From Magnetococcus sp. PR-3 (GTDB lineage: Bacteria; Pseudomonadota; Magnetococcia; Magnetococcales; Magnetococcaceae), in contig NZ_JBAHUQ010000012.1 of the NCBI RefSeq assembly GCF_036689865.1, positions 62,001-126,000 of the forward strand: 64,000 bases of DNA, given 5' to 3'. Both the position numbers and the translations under genes were made by a program. Below, one piece after another: positions 7,637 through 16,571 of the stretch (the first letter of the stretch is position 1; each line of letters begins with the position of its first letter). The notes under the pieces were generated by a model. That model was not told the DNA's origin and did not search any database. It worked only from the letters and a program-made list of their open reading frames with translations.

Positions 7637-7651
7637 CCTGGAGGTCAGGAA

Positions 7652-8668
7652 TTAGGTACGCTTGGCTTTGAGCAGTACGCGTGGGCGCGTGCAGATGGGC
7701 AGCGGATTGGACTGCACATGCAGCATCACCCAACGGGCAAACTGCTGATCCACCGCCTGCTTAGCATACCGAGGCAGACCGATGGTGTTTACGGTCTCCA
7801 CAAAATCCGCCGGGGCGTTGTACTGACGGAACAGGCCGGGCACACCCACCGGGAAGAAGTGGGCCTTGCTGGGATCGTGGAATTCCACCGAGCCCACCTT
7901 ACCCCGATACTCTTCAAAGATAATCCCCGCATACTCAAAGGAGCCACGAGCCTGTCCCTGACGTAGGAACAGTCCATCCATGTAGCGTTCGTAAGCAGTG
8001 CTTACCTCAGGGTGGGTGATCAGATCATCAAAGAAATCAGGTCCGCAGATGGCATGGATATGGTCATAGGGCTGGGCTCCCAGTTCATCCTCAATCTTGC
8101 GGCGGATGGTGTGGCATTTCTTTTTTACCGCACCAGCCTGGGGATTGGCATTGTCCAGATCGAAATCCACCTCGCCCTGCTGACTGACCCCAAACTCGGT
8201 GAAAAGATCATAAAGTACGGTGCTACCATCGGCATCCAGAATCTGCCCTTTAATGGCCCCGATACGCAGATGCTCCAAGGTGGCGTCGATCTTCCGGGCC
8301 ATCTCCTCCAGGCGGTTATTCACCACCGTCTGCACACCCTCCAGATTGCTCTCGGAGCCAAAGGCACGGAGATTCTGCACCTCATCGGCCAGAATGGTGT
8401 CCTCCAGAGCGATGTGGGGCACGGTCAGGGAGCGGGCTTTGCGCTTATTGCTGCTGTTCTGAATGGCAGGTGCGCCACGTGCGGTGGTCTCCACCAGATT
8501 GAGGGATCCCTCCCGCTCTTCGATGAGCACCGTGGTGGTGGAGACCCCCTGTTCGTGAAAAATACCCAACTGGCCAATACGGCCTGGGACAAAGGGCATC
8601 TTGTTGATGGCATCGGTCAACGACACCATAGAGAAAGCGTTGTTATTGAATACGTCGAGTGCAGCCAC
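7652..8668 (-). CDS. Major capsid protein, lambda gpE family
   Basis: This 338-aa protein forms the icosahedral shell. Marks of the E family include the start (MAALDVFNNNAFSMVSLTDA), a middle with VETTARGAPA and a C-terminus with FPVGVPGLFRQYNAPADFVE. The start codon is GTG, with a strong ribosome site (GGAGGTCGCCC then GTG). It follows the gpD decoration gene, as in lambda, so the E/D pair is conserved. Length is about that of lambda gpE (341 residues). Confidence 0.93.
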   Translation of the reverse strand: MAALDVFNNNAFSMVSLTDAINKMPFVPGRIGQLGIFHEQGVSTTTVLIEEREGSLNLVETTARGAPAIQNSSNKRKARSLTVPHIALEDTILADEVQNLRAFGSESNLEGVQTVVNNRLEEMARKIDATLEHLRIGAIKGQILDADGSTVLYDLFTEFGVSQQGEVDFDLDNANPQAGAVKKKCHTIRRKIEDELGAQPYDHIHAICGPDFFDDLITHPEVSTAYERYMDGLFLRQGQARGSFEYAGIIFEEYRGKVGSVEFHDPSKAHFFPVGVPGLFRQYNAPADFVETVNTIGLPRYAKQAVDQQFARWVMLHVQSNPLPICTRPRVLLKAKRT

Positions 8669-8679
8669 GGGCGACCTCC

Positions 8680-9045
8680 TTACCGGGCAATGATGTTTTG
8701 ATCGGCCAGTTGGCCAAGGGCGGTGGTTTTCTGGGCATCGGTGACAGCGGCATCGAAGACCAAACGACCGGCATTAACCTCTGCCAGACGATGGATCACC
8801 ACCACCACGGCATCACCACTGGATGCATCCACATGGTCATAGAGAATGGCCACCGCCACCTCGGCACCACTGGTGGCGGCGGGATCGATCTCCCGGTACT
8901 TACCACTGCTGGTGATTTTGCCCAGCACCGTGCCGGGTTCCAGAGTACGGCCATTAAGGATGGTCACCGTCTCCCGGCTGATGGAGCCGTTTCCTTCGGA
9001 GACAACAAACTCCCCGGCATGGTTGGTTTCATTCATCTCAGGCAT
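8680..9045 (-). CDS. Head decoration protein, lambda gpD family
   Basis: This 121-aa protein should trimerise on the capsid surface and stabilise the packaged head. Family features are the segment LNGRTLEPGTVLGKIT, then AVAILYDHVDASSGD and AEVNAGRLVFD. The ribosome site AGGAG lies about 8 bases before the ATG. It lies between protease and capsid genes, as in lambdoid phages with a gpD. Confidence 0.9.
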   Translation of the reverse strand: MPEMNETNHAGEFVVSEGNGSISRETVTILNGRTLEPGTVLGKITSSGKYREIDPAATSGAEVAVAILYDHVDASSGDAVVVVIHRLAEVNAGRLVFDAAVTDAQKTTALGQLADQNIIAR

Positions 9046-9056
9046 GGAACGGACTC

Positions 9057-9980
9057 CTATGGATTGGGCTGATTACGGGCGGCGTAGATGGCGTGGGTAT
9101 CGATGGTTGACTGGGGATGTTCGTCCAGTGCTGGACCATGATGGTGACGGATATCCAGACGGTAACCTTCATCGGCTCGCGCATCAATCAAGGCTCGCCG
9201 AATCTGACCAGCCTCCACACCCTGAGCAATAAAGTTGGAAGCCCGTCCCGGCATACCGGCCAAATCGCAGATCTCATGCACTTCATTGACGTAGGCCAGG
9301 GTCTTCTTGCGCTCGTCGGAACGGACAGAGTCCAGATCCACCACATTGTTCTGGGGCTGTTTGGGTTCCGGAAGAGACATCTCACAGTTGGTCAGGCACT
9401 CAGGTGTATTCTTGAAGCGTCCCAAATCAAAGGAGGCTGCCATCTGCACTGGCTTGTCCAACCGATCAGCAAAGCCCATCTCCACCGCCTCTTCAGCGGT
9501 GAGCCAGCTTTCATTGGCCATCAGGGCCTCGATCTCCTCATCAGAGCGTCCGGTCTTTTCCCGGTAGGCGGACACCAACCCTGTCTTTATTTTATCCAGA
9601 GCTTCAGCCATGGATCGCATCTCATCCGCTGTGCCCCACACCAGACCCGACGGATCATGGATCATCATCATGGCGTTTTCCGGCATCACCATCTCATCCC
9701 CAGCCATGGCAATGACCGAGGCGATGGAGGCGGCGATGCCATCCACAACTACCGTGACACGGGCCGTGTGGCGCTTGAGGGCGTTGTGAATGGCGATGCC
9801 ATCAAACACAGAACCGCCTGGGCTGTTAACACGCAGGGTAATAGTCTTGGCGTTCTCTACCGCTTTCAGTTCATCCAAAAAGCTCTTGGCGGTAATGCCG
9901 TAAGCGCCAATCTCGTCATAGATGGCGATCTCAGCGGGCGCATCCCCTTTGGCGCTGATGCGAAACCAGGTTCTGCTCAT
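9057..9980 (-). CDS. ClpP-like prohead protease
   Basis: This 307-aa protein should cleave scaffold and capsid during head maturation. The ClpP fold is clear: RVNSPGGSVFDGIAIHNAL, the nucleophile region GIAASIASVIAMAG with its serine, and the histidine in MMMIHDPSGLVWG. The C-terminal third (about residues 215-307) is unrelated to ClpP and may act as scaffold, as the C-terminal part of lambda gpC does. The gene overlaps the portal stop by 4 bases. No separate scaffold gene is visible, which supports that reading. Confidence 0.92.
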   Translation of the reverse strand: MSRTWFRISAKGDAPAEIAIYDEIGAYGITAKSFLDELKAVENAKTITLRVNSPGGSVFDGIAIHNALKRHTARVTVVVDGIAASIASVIAMAGDEMVMPENAMMMIHDPSGLVWGTADEMRSMAEALDKIKTGLVSAYREKTGRSDEEIEALMANESWLTAEEAVEMGFADRLDKPVQMAASFDLGRFKNTPECLTNCEMSLPEPKQPQNNVVDLDSVRSDERKKTLAYVNEVHEICDLAGMPGRASNFIAQGVEAGQIRRALIDARADEGYRLDIRHHHGPALDEHPQSTIDTHAIYAARNQPNP

Positions 9981-11422
9981 GCAGCACTCTCCTCTGGTGG
10001 TTGAATATCTTGTTCAGGTGCTGCGGAGGAATCCTCAAACCGCAGACCCAGCTCCCGTTCACGGCTATGGTCTGCTGCGATGCGGCGATCCACCTCTTCG
10101 GCGTCATAGCCTTCGCTTTCGATGACATCGGAGCGGGATTTAAGACCAGCACGAATGGCCTCTACTTCCGCTTTGCGATCTTTCAACGGATCGACCCAAT
10201 CCCATTTGGGCGGAATCCACTTCACCTGTTTGAGTCCAGGTTGGTTCATGATTGCCCCAGATAGGGCAGCCTCCCGAATCCAACGTATCCATACCGGACG
10301 GCAGAGTTGAAAGACCAGGGTGTTGTGTTGGAACTGCTCCATACGCCGCCTAAACTCCAGCTTCCCCTCCCGCAGAGAGGAGTAGTTGGCTTGGCGCAGG
10401 TCCCCGGTAACATTGGTGTAGGGCACCCCCATGGCGCTGCAGCAGGCCAGTAGGGTCCGGTATTGGAAGGCTTCGTAGCTGCCCCCAACATCGGCTGGGT
10501 CGGAGAACTTGATGTCCTCTCCAGGCAACAGCAACTGCATGGTGCCGGGCTGCAACCCCAACAGAGCGGCCCCCTCATCATCACGAGGCGCATCCTCCTC
10601 CCCCATCACATCCTCAGCCTGGGGGCGAGTGATGAACGCGGCGAACATGGCCGCCACCTTTTTGCGATCCAGCTCTGCATCGTCGTACTGATCCAGCAGC
10701 CACAGCTTGGGCAGGGCTGGAGCAATCCAGGGCAGGCCCCGAATCTGGCCCTCTTGCAGGGGCTGGAAGATGTGGATGATCTCACTGGCTGGGATACGGA
10801 CGGTCTGTCCACCACCCCGCTGCCGCAGATCACCGGGATGATTCTTTAGAAAATGGTAGGCCCGGCGCTGGCCTCGGCTGTCAAACTCCACCCCCATAAG
10901 GATTTCTCGCCCATAGGGAAGCTGTTCGTTCTTCTCCAGCGGTAGTTGCTCTGCGGGAAGAAGCTGCAGTTGTAATGGGACTGAAAGTCCATCTTCCACT
11001 CGTCTGGGACGAAGCCGGATGAAACACTCCCCCGCCTCAAACAGGGCCCTGGCCACCATGGCTTGCAGGCCGTAGAAGTCGGTCAACCCATCGGCATCGG
11101 CCTCATCAGTCCAATCCAGCCACAACCGCTGCAATTGATCTTTCAGTGCTGCATCCTGGGTCAGGCTGGAGGGTTTAATCCCCGCCCCCACCGCATGGGC
11201 AGCAAAGCTGGCAGCTGCATTGGAAGCATAGGGGTTGGACCGAACCAGCTCCCTGGATCGGGAACGAAGTAGGCTTCCACCCTGCAGAATCAGACTATTG
11301 AGACTCTCATTTCCGCTACGCCAGCCCGCCAGTCGCCGGGCTGCACGGGCCGCCTCAAGCTGGGCTCGAGGCATAGGGATTCTGCCGGTTGCCAGATAGC
11401 GCAACCGCTGGAGCAGATTCAT
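9977..11422 (-). CDS. Portal protein, lambda gpB family
   Basis: This 481-aa protein forms the dodecameric ring through which DNA enters and leaves the head. Family features include REIIMGVEFDSRGQR-like text (here REILMGVEFDSRGQRRAYH), IIHIFQPLQEGQIRGLPWIAPAL and MGVPYTNVTGDLRQANYSSLR. The order TerL, gpW, portal, protease is the lambda order. The acidic C-terminus (DSSAAPEQDIQPPEESAA) overlaps the protease start. Confidence 0.94.
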   Translation of the reverse strand: MNLLQRLRYLATGRIPMPRAQLEAARAARRLAGWRSGNESLNSLILQGGSLLRSRSRELVRSNPYASNAAASFAAHAVGAGIKPSSLTQDAALKDQLQRLWLDWTDEADADGLTDFYGLQAMVARALFEAGECFIRLRPRRVEDGLSVPLQLQLLPAEQLPLEKNEQLPYGREILMGVEFDSRGQRRAYHFLKNHPGDLRQRGGGQTVRIPASEIIHIFQPLQEGQIRGLPWIAPALPKLWLLDQYDDAELDRKKVAAMFAAFITRPQAEDVMGEEDAPRDDEGAALLGLQPGTMQLLLPGEDIKFSDPADVGGSYEAFQYRTLLACCSAMGVPYTNVTGDLRQANYSSLREGKLEFRRRMEQFQHNTLVFQLCRPVWIRWIREAALSGAIMNQPGLKQVKWIPPKWDWVDPLKDRKAEVEAIRAGLKSRSDVIESEGYDAEEVDRRIAADHSRERELGLRFEDSSAAPEQDIQPPEESAA

Positions 11423-11428
11423 GAGAGG

Positions 11429-11644
11429 TCAATATCCTTTGGTGGTGTGGACGCGGATCTGTCGAACTGGTTTAGTGCCACTGGCCTGAGCAATCTGGCG
11501 TTCCAGATCTGCAATGGCGGTTTGGATCTCATCTTGGCCCCGATACTCCACGGTGCGGCCATCGTAGGAGACACGAGCAATGGGGCTGTGAGCCTGGGCA
11601 CGGACCGTTTCCAGGCGCGTTTGCAAAGTGGTGAGATCTGCCAT
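11429..11644 (-). CDS. Head-tail joining protein gpW
   Basis: This 71-aa protein contains LQTRLETVRAQAHSPIARVSYDGRTVEY and ADLERQIAQ. It fits the gpW family that binds the portal and is needed before tail attachment. It lies between the large terminase and the portal, as in lambda. Length matches lambda gpW (68 residues). Confidence 0.88.
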   Translation of the reverse strand: MADLTTLQTRLETVRAQAHSPIARVSYDGRTVEYRGQDEIQTAIADLERQIAQASGTKPVRQIRVHTTKGY

Positions 11645-11647
11645 AAT

Positions 11648-13573
11648 TTATCGATTCATGTAGCCTGATTGGATGATGCGGCGACGGTTCTTCTGTTTGA
11701 AACGAGACTCCACCTCATCCGTGATGATCTGTAGCGGCTCTTCCAGCTTGGCCCAGTGCTTGTCCTGAAACCGATCCATGCCATAGATACTGGCGGCTGC
11801 TCGTGCATAAACCCGGCAATCCAGCGCCTCATTGCGGCGATTGGCTTCCTTCTCCCAGCTTGCTTTGGGAAAGCCCTTCACCATGCGGATCACCAACCGC
11901 TCTGCTGTGATCTGCTTGAAGAACTCATCGTTGTATTGGGGAAAGTGGCAGCTACCGGGCGCATAGGTCTCACCAGCTTCCAATGCTTCATCAGTGGGTC
12001 GCTCCAGCTTTAGCCAGCGGTAGAGTTCCCCTTTTGCCACAGGAGTACCGATGGACCACACTTTCAGGCCACGCTTACGGGACCCAGAGTCAGCCTTGGA
12101 AACTGATAGCAACAGCGCCGTATCCCGATCCTGCCCCTTCACCGCCACCACGGTGCGAGGCTGACGCGCCACAGCACCCGCAGGCCCCCAGGTGGCTTGG
12201 GGATGGTTACGCACCCAGGCGTAGACATCCTGGGTGGCATAACCGGAATCCACACACATTACCCGAATGGGCATCAACTGGCCCGAAGGGTGTGGGTACT
12301 CCTTAGCCAAGGCCCGGTCCAGCAATCGCCACACTTCCGGCTTGGCTGTATCGCCATCCAATACATGGTAGTCCACGGACCAGGAGATCTTATCCCGACC
12401 CCAGGCCACCACTTCGCATTCGATGCGATCCTTTTGCACATCAACGCCTGCTGTAAGAAACAGCCCGCCTACTGGCACCGTGCCGATACGGTAGTTCTCC
12501 CGCCGCTCATAGAGCCGCTGCCAGTCCGGAGCTTCGAATTCTTCCTCAAAGGGTTCCCCCAGCACCGTGTTGACGAAACCTTTCATCAGATCGGGATTTT
12601 CCTGTGCCTGTTCATACATGACCACCGCATCGGCCCAAGAGAACCAACCTACGGGGCTGTAGAGTGAGGAGAGATGGAAACCAGCGGTTCGACCATCTCC
12701 TTCAGCCGTTGGCACCCACTGCCCCGTTTCCAGCATGGCCCCTTTGCGATGCTCAGGGATGTGCGCCTCACAATGGGGACAAACATGAACCACCGTCTCT
12801 GGTTTGGCCTCCTGCCAGTGCAGATGCTTAAACTCTAAGGTGTGGCGCTCATCACATTCCGGACAGGTCAGGAAAAACTTCCGCTGGTCGCTGGACAGAT
12901 ACTCCCGCTCGATACGGGAGAGCCCCTTACGGTTGGGTGTACTGACCAGCAGGATCTTCCGGCGCTGAAAGGTAGCGCTACGCCGCTCTGCCAGTAAGAT
13001 GGGATCTCCTTCCCCCTCCACATCCCCCGGATAGCCATCCACCTCATCCAGAAACAGATAGCGGGCGGGCATAGAGCGCAAACCCACGGCGCTGTTGGCC
13101 CCTGTGAGGATCAGCACCCCACCTGGGAAATCCTTGGAGAGCACCGTATTGCCAGAATCCCGACTACGGGCTGGCTTGACCCGCTCCCGCAGCACATCGC
13201 TCTCCTCAATGAGGGGATCGATGCGCTGCTTGGAGTTCCTTTTTGCAAGTTCCACAGTAGGTGAAACCGCCAACATGGGACCGGGAACCCGGTGGATCAC
13301 ATAGCCGATCCAGCAGTTGCCCGCCTCGGTTCCTCCAATCTGCGCCCCTTTCATGAATACCACCCGCCGCACCGGTGAGGAGGGCGAGAGGCAATCCATG
13401 ATCTCTTTCAGATAGGGGGTGCGGTTGGTCCGCCAACGCCCCGGTTCCGAGGAGGCCCTTTGGGACAACATGCGGTGCTTATCGGCCCACTGGGAAACAT
13501 TGAGCAGCGGGTCGGGTTTTATCCCTTCCCGCCACTGGCGTTCTACCGACGCCGCACCATCATAGATCTCCAC
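11648..13573 (-). CDS. Terminase large subunit, GpA family
   Basis: This 641-aa protein is the packaging motor and nuclease. The ATPase part has a Walker A-like segment (FMKGAQIGGTEAG, about residues 75-87) and a Walker B (YLFLDEVDG, about 172-180). A zinc-finger-like segment follows (CPECDERH, then CPHCEAH). The nuclease domain lies in the C-terminal half, around GVDVQKDRIECEVVAWG and VMCVDSGYAT. The start codon is GTG at 13573 with no strong ribosome site. It is divergent from the DUF3489 gene. The small subunit is unusually far away, about 3 kb upstream. Confidence 0.94.
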   Translation of the reverse strand: MEIYDGAASVERQWREGIKPDPLLNVSQWADKHRMLSQRASSEPGRWRTNRTPYLKEIMDCLSPSSPVRRVVFMKGAQIGGTEAGNCWIGYVIHRVPGPMLAVSPTVELAKRNSKQRIDPLIEESDVLRERVKPARSRDSGNTVLSKDFPGGVLILTGANSAVGLRSMPARYLFLDEVDGYPGDVEGEGDPILLAERRSATFQRRKILLVSTPNRKGLSRIEREYLSSDQRKFFLTCPECDERHTLEFKHLHWQEAKPETVVHVCPHCEAHIPEHRKGAMLETGQWVPTAEGDGRTAGFHLSSLYSPVGWFSWADAVVMYEQAQENPDLMKGFVNTVLGEPFEEEFEAPDWQRLYERRENYRIGTVPVGGLFLTAGVDVQKDRIECEVVAWGRDKISWSVDYHVLDGDTAKPEVWRLLDRALAKEYPHPSGQLMPIRVMCVDSGYATQDVYAWVRNHPQATWGPAGAVARQPRTVVAVKGQDRDTALLLSVSKADSGSRKRGLKVWSIGTPVAKGELYRWLKLERPTDEALEAGETYAPGSCHFPQYNDEFFKQITAERLVIRMVKGFPKASWEKEANRRNEALDCRVYARAAASIYGMDRFQDKHWAKLEEPLQIITDEVESRFKQKNRRRIIQSGYMNR

Positions 13574-13666
13574 ATTTTATGATCTTTTTCAGTCGATTAA
13601 CCTGGATAAGAAGGGCCACCGATGGCTATATGGTCACAACAGCATCACCAACCAACGGAGAGCCAA

Positions 13667-14293
13667 ATGAACACACTCAGCAACACTCAAATCGATACTC
13701 TGGAAGCCGCTTCCAACCGCCCCGATGGCGCAATCCACCCCCTACCCCAACGGATCAAAGGGGGCGCTGCTTTGAAGGTGATCAAAGCCCTTTCTAACAG
13801 AGGGTTGATTGAAGATAAGGGAGACAACGATTGGCGCATTGCCGAAGCCGGATTGCTGGCCATTGGCAAGGAACCCAAGCCAGCCCAACAGGAAGATCCC
13901 CAGGAGGATCCCAAAGCCAAGCTTTTTGGCCAGATCGCCCAGGATCATCTTTTCATCGACACACTGGAGACCCGCAACTCAGACAGCCTGGATTTTCACA
14001 ATGTCAGCGTTTGGGGCATCCAAAACGCCCTGGAAGCCGCCTACAAAGCAGGTCTGGAGGATGCCAAAACCATGCGCCGGGCCGATACCCGACAGAACTC
14101 CAAACAGGCCAAAATGATTGCCCTGATGAAACGCCCCCAAGGAGCCTCACTGGATCAGATCACCGCAGAGACCGGATGGAACAAGAACACCATTCGCGGC
14201 GCGATTTCCGGGACCTTAAAAAAGAAGCTTGGGCTTATCATCACCCGCCAAAACATGGAAGGGGTCAGCCATTACCACATCAGCGAGGACTGA
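13667..14293 (+). CDS. DUF3489 protein (with DUF6900-like middle)
   Basis: This 208-aa protein starts at ATG 13667, preceded by GGAGAG; an upstream in-frame ATG at 13622 has no ribosome site. The C-terminal 65 residues fit DUF3489, a winged-helix-like domain (KMIALMKRPQGASLDQI, then NKNTIRGAISGTLKKKLG). The middle has the DUF6900 look (AQDHLFIDTLETRNSDSLDF, AALEAAYKAG-like text). DNA binding is likely but unproven. It is an opposite-strand gene in the packaging region, divergent from the terminase, and shares a bidirectional terminator with the HU gene downstream. Confidence 0.75.
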   Translation: MNTLSNTQIDTLEAASNRPDGAIHPLPQRIKGGAALKVIKALSNRGLIEDKGDNDWRIAEAGLLAIGKEPKPAQQEDPQEDPKAKLFGQIAQDHLFIDTLETRNSDSLDFHNVSVWGIQNALEAAYKAGLEDAKTMRRADTRQNSKQAKMIALMKRPQGASLDQITAETGWNKNTIRGAISGTLKKKLGLIITRQNMEGVSHYHISED

Positions 14294-14400
14294 GCCCTTA
14301 CACATTACTCCGGCACTGCTGCACTTTTCACTTGAACACACTACGGCAGTGCCATACCACATAGGGATAAAATGCTCCCTATCCACATCTACTCACAAAA

Positions 14401-14430
14401 AAAACGTTCAGCGTCTCCACTGAACGTTTT
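14401..14430. terminator. Bidirectional terminator between DUF3489 and HU genes
   Basis: A perfect 11-bp stem AAAACGTTCAG/CTGAACGTTTT has an 8-base loop. On the minus strand it is followed by a long T run (complement of the A run at about 14396-14404). On the plus strand it ends in TTTT. It separates the convergent genes 13667..14293 and 14456..14734. Confidence 0.82.
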
Positions 14431-14455
14431 CCTACTATAAAAAACAGATATATTC

Positions 14456-14734
14456 TTAATCGTTTACTGCATCTTTTAGGGCTTTGCCAGCCTTGAACTT
14501 TACACTCTTGGAAGCAGCAATCTGCATTTCTTGGCCTGTTTGGGGGTTCCTGCCAGTTCGGGCAGCTCGCTCGCCAATGGAGAAAGTCCCAAAACCAGGA
14601 AGCTGTACCGTCTCCCCTTTACCCAGTGCATCTGAAATGGCTTCAAAGCTTGCTTTGATTGCCTTATCTGCATCTGCCTGGGTCATTTCAGCTTTTTCAG
14701 CAACAGCTTTTTTCAGTTCAGCCAGTTTCATCAT
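14456..14734 (-). CDS. HU-family DNA-binding protein
   Basis: This 92-aa protein is a full-length HU: N-terminal helices ([26 protein letters not shown] split over two helices), the core [23 protein letters not shown] and the C-terminus [15 protein letters not shown] bends DNA and can help phage packaging or recombination. It sits in the late region on the late strand, between the Gly-rich membrane protein and the terminase. A second HU/IHF-like gene is at 18460..18735. Confidence 0.93.
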   Translation of the reverse strand: MMKLAELKKAVAEKAEMTQADADKAIKASFEAISDALGKGETVQLPGFGTFSIGERAARTGRNPQTGQEMQIAASKSVKFKAGKALKDAVND

Positions 14735-14757
14735 CCACTCCCATGTCTATGTAAGGT

Positions 14758-15159
14758 CTACTTTTTGTTCTTTCTATGATTGAAATAGTACAGAGCTGTA
14801 CCACAAGCAATTCCAATCGCAGGAGCGATCAATGTCAACCCTATAACCATTTTGCTACTAGCAATAGCTACAGTTCCACCTCCTGCCATACCACCTGCCA
14901 CGCCAAAAGCTTTCATTATCCCAACCTTACTGGGGCCAGCCATATGAACCCCTGAGCCATGTCCTGCAATTGGTCCATGCCCAGCACCTACTGTATGTGC
15001 AGAGGATTTAATAGCTGGCGAACTGCTTGAAACATTGGGTGTAGAAACCGTTGAAGAACTATTATTTGATGTTGCTATTGACACATCATCGAGGAGACTG
15101 GCTGGTCCATCCATGATATTGGATGTGGGCTTCTTTTTTTTAGATTTAGGTTGATTCAT
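14758..15159 (-). CDS. Unknown protein with Ser-rich linker and Gly-rich membrane segments
   Basis: I do not recognise this 133-aa protein. I chose the ATG at 15159, which has AGGGA 6-7 bases upstream; other in-frame starts lie at 15165 and 15192. After a basic start (MNQPKSKKKKP) comes a long Ser/Thr/Asn-rich stretch. A glycine-rich segment with GVAGGMAGGG and a hydrophobic helix (MVIGLTLIAPAIGIACGTALYY) follow, with a basic tail. The C-terminal half could insert in a membrane. The low-complexity middle and lower GC content differ from its phage neighbours and suggest an accessory gene. It lies between the methyltransferase and HU. Confidence 0.55.
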   Translation of the reverse strand: MNQPKSKKKKPTSNIMDGPASLLDDVSIATSNNSSSTVSTPNVSSSSPAIKSSAHTVGAGHGPIAGHGSGVHMAGPSKVGIMKAFGVAGGMAGGGTVAIASSKMVIGLTLIAPAIGIACGTALYYFNHRKNKK

Positions 15160-15215
15160 GATCATTCCCTGCGAAGAGTGATTAATCCCCACAGAAACTT
15201 AGTTCATGCATACCT

Positions 15216-16565
15216 TCAGGAGTTCCTCACACCATTTTCATTATTCAGATCAACATCTCTTTTCAGCGCAATTTCCTCATAACTCTGCCCACCCGATCCA
15301 TCCAAATAGACAATCTTCCCGGTTGCCTGGATGAATCGTTTGACTGCTACATCCACATAGACCGGCGAGATCTCCATAGCGTTGACCCGTCGCCCTGCCA
15401 TTTCCCCCGCCATGATCTGGGAACCCGATCCACTGAAGGGTTCATAGCAGAGCCCGCCCCGCTCCACATGCTGACGCATAGGAATAGCAAAACAGTCCAA
15501 CGGTTTGGGCGTTGGATGGTCAGGACGCTCCTCACCAGAGAGACCCTGAATGTCCCAAACGGTGGAGAGAAATTCGGCATCTGCCACTTTGGGTGGCATG
15601 TTGCCTTTGATCCAGCCCATCAGGCAGGGCTCGTGTTTCCACAGGAATTTGGAGCGGGTTAGCACCCCCTTTTCCTTGTTCCAGATGATCTGCTGATGCT
15701 GAAACGCCCCTGCCTTTTCCCACACCGCTTCCAGCATCGCCTGCCGTTTGGAAGCATGCCAGCAGTACCACGCTGCATTGGGCTCAATGGCATGGTCGAT
15801 GGCGGCCCGAATGAAGCCCTCATAGAGTTCCGGGCCCTGGGATGAATCATCCCATGTAACACCGTAGCTACTGGACCAATCCTTATTCAGGGATTCCCGC
15901 TTGCGGCTCTCTTTGGAGCCGGGATGGTTGGTGCCATCGTAGTCCACCAGATACGGGGGATCGGTTGCGAACAGGATCGCCCGTTCACCGTTCATCAACC
16001 GAATCACATCCTCTGGATTGAGACTACTGCCACACAGAAGACGATGTTCACCCAGAATCCAAAGATCTCCAGGTTGGGTAACGGGGTTGGCTGGTGGCTC
16101 TGGTACCGACTCCGATTCAAAAGACCCAGAGCCAGAATCACCTTCATCATCTAAAGGCTGGAGCAAGTTCGCCAACTCCTCATTGGAGAAGCCGATCATA
16201 TCCAGATCAAAATCGGCATCCTGCAGTTCGGTGAGTTCCAACGACAGGAGGTCGTTGTCCCACTCCGCCCAGTTGGCAGACTGGTTGGCCAGAATACGGA
16301 AGGCCTTGATCTGAGTTTCAGTCAGATCATCGGCCAGTACCACGGGAACTGCTTCCAACTCTAACTGTTTTGCTGCCTTCAGACGCAGGTGACCATCCAC
16401 CACCGTGCCATCGCTTCTGGCCACCACGGGAATGCGGAAGCCAAACTCCCGAATGGCGGCGCACATGCGATCTACTACATCGTCGTTGCGACGTGGGTTG
16501 CGCGCATAGGGTACCAACCGCTCAAGAGGCCACTGCTCCAGCGTTAGCTCACCAAATTGATCCAT
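15216..16565 (-). CDS. ParB-domain DNA adenine/cytosine-N4 methyltransferase
   Basis: This 449-aa protein has two parts. Residues 1 to about 110 are a ParB/Srx-like nuclease-fold domain (LVPYARNPRRND, then VVARSDGTVVDGHLRL). From about 170 on it is an amino-methyltransferase with the catalytic motif DPPYLVDYDG and, near the C-terminus, the AdoMet motif EPFSGSGSQI. The catalytic motif precedes the AdoMet motif, a beta-class order. No restriction enzyme is adjacent, so it is likely a solitary phage methylase that protects phage DNA or times gene expression. It sits between the two terminase genes. Confidence 0.9.
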   Translation of the reverse strand: MDQFGELTLEQWPLERLVPYARNPRRNDDVVDRMCAAIREFGFRIPVVARSDGTVVDGHLRLKAAKQLELEAVPVVLADDLTETQIKAFRILANQSANWAEWDNDLLSLELTELQDADFDLDMIGFSNEELANLLQPLDDEGDSGSGSFESESVPEPPANPVTQPGDLWILGEHRLLCGSSLNPEDVIRLMNGERAILFATDPPYLVDYDGTNHPGSKESRKRESLNKDWSSSYGVTWDDSSQGPELYEGFIRAAIDHAIEPNAAWYCWHASKRQAMLEAVWEKAGAFQHQQIIWNKEKGVLTRSKFLWKHEPCLMGWIKGNMPPKVADAEFLSTVWDIQGLSGEERPDHPTPKPLDCFAIPMRQHVERGGLCYEPFSGSGSQIMAGEMAGRRVNAMEISPVYVDVAVKRFIQATGKIVYLDGSGGQSYEEIALKRDVDLNNENGVRNS

Positions 16566-16571
16566 GATTAA

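Noticed and set aside
13622-13666. Upstream in-frame ATG for the DUF3489 gene
   Set aside because: No ribosome site precedes it, while ATG 13667 has GGAGAG at the right distance.
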